A stretch of DNA of 64,000 nt. It comes from Pomphorhynchus laevis (taxonomy: Eukaryota > Acanthocephala > Palaeacanthocephala > Echinorhynchida > Pomphorhynchidae). Shown piece by piece: positions 63,961 through 64,000 of this stretch. The position numbers and the translations under genes were made by a program. How positions within the stretch are numbered: the first letter of the stretch is position 1; each line of letters starts with the position of its first letter. The notes beneath the pieces are model-generated. The model was given only the letters and a program-made list of their open reading frames with translations, ran no database searches and was not told the DNA's origin. Location of the stretch: contig WNNJ02001549.1 of NCBI GenBank assembly GCA_012934845.2, positions 62,001 to 126,000 of the forward strand, written 5' to 3'.

Positions 63961-64000
63961 CTAATATTAATGATAAAGAAGGTATATATCATTTTTATAT
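63961..64000 (+). mobile_element. Possible Naiad fragment at window edge
   Basis: TAATATTAATGATAAAGAAG followed by GTATATAT matches the RT segment encoding NINDKEGVYL (9142-9168 and 12665-12690). The window ends here, so its extent is unknown. Confidence 0.35.

Noticed and set aside
1-64000. tRNA genes, rRNA genes, CRISPR arrays
   Set aside because: No cloverleaf with A and B boxes, no rRNA core segments and no evenly spaced repeat-spacer array were seen; the direct repeats present are tandem or dispersed element sequence.

Overview
The window is AT-rich (roughly three quarters A+T), intron-bearing, animal-type nuclear DNA, probably from an arthropod or another invertebrate. It has no operons and no bacterial signals. 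The only host gene I can name is a minus-strand DEAH-box RNA helicase of the DHX33 type at 56064-62371. It has six visible exons and several introns of only 46-51 bp. Its 5' end lies beyond the right edge of the window, and its usual C-terminal end was not found. A possible small two-exon membrane protein lies at 48562-48916.

Most of the window is transposable-element debris, dominated by Penelope-like elements (PLEs). The best copy (9894-13418) has a Cys-rich segment plus a GIY-YIG endonuclease BEFORE the reverse transcriptase. This is the permuted domain order of the Naiad group of PLEs. A 5'-truncated copy (8101-9893) sits directly upstream in head-to-tail tandem. Older Naiad pieces lie in both orientations at about 15.5-16.3, 17.5-18.7, 21.4-22.3 and 24.3-24.9 kb. 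Solo copies of its 3' non-coding module are scattered from 3.4 to 52.8 kb. Fragments of a second, ordinary PLE type (endonuclease after the RT) occur at about 19.0-19.7, 36.2-37.0 and 52.0-52.2 kb. A non-LTR LINE with an APE-type endonuclease, a YADD reverse transcriptase and a conserved 3' stem-loop tail is present in several copies. A second LINE family is present as a C-terminal fragment at 52.9-53.5 kb.

The large-scale layout is a direct tandem segmental duplication. Copy 1 is about 6.35-28.8 kb and copy 2 about 28.93-44.75 kb. The two copies are highly similar. Copy 1 differs by the 5.3-kb Naiad tandem inserted into its LINE, for which copy 2 keeps the uninterrupted site, and by a 1.9-kb segment missing from copy 2. 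The right end of copy 2 carries an inverted duplication centred near 43905. Each copy carries the same two unidentified open reading frames: an 80-residue ORF, and a roughly 130-residue ORF with zinc-ribbon-like cysteine pairs and a poly(A) signal.

The most interesting signals are RNA-like structures tied to the retroelements. (1) A three-way junction with a GCGA tetraloop precedes the Naiad coding region. (2) The Naiad 3' module can form a pseudoknot-like fold flanked by CTGATGA and GAAA boxes, and its pairing is kept by base changes in a diverged solo copy. (3) A separate motif at 60855-60896 has a full hammerhead-ribozyme catalytic core. A weaker one lies on the minus strand at 49194-49246.

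The first 1.3 kb, several AT-rich spacers and the region past 62.4 kb hold nothing I can name.
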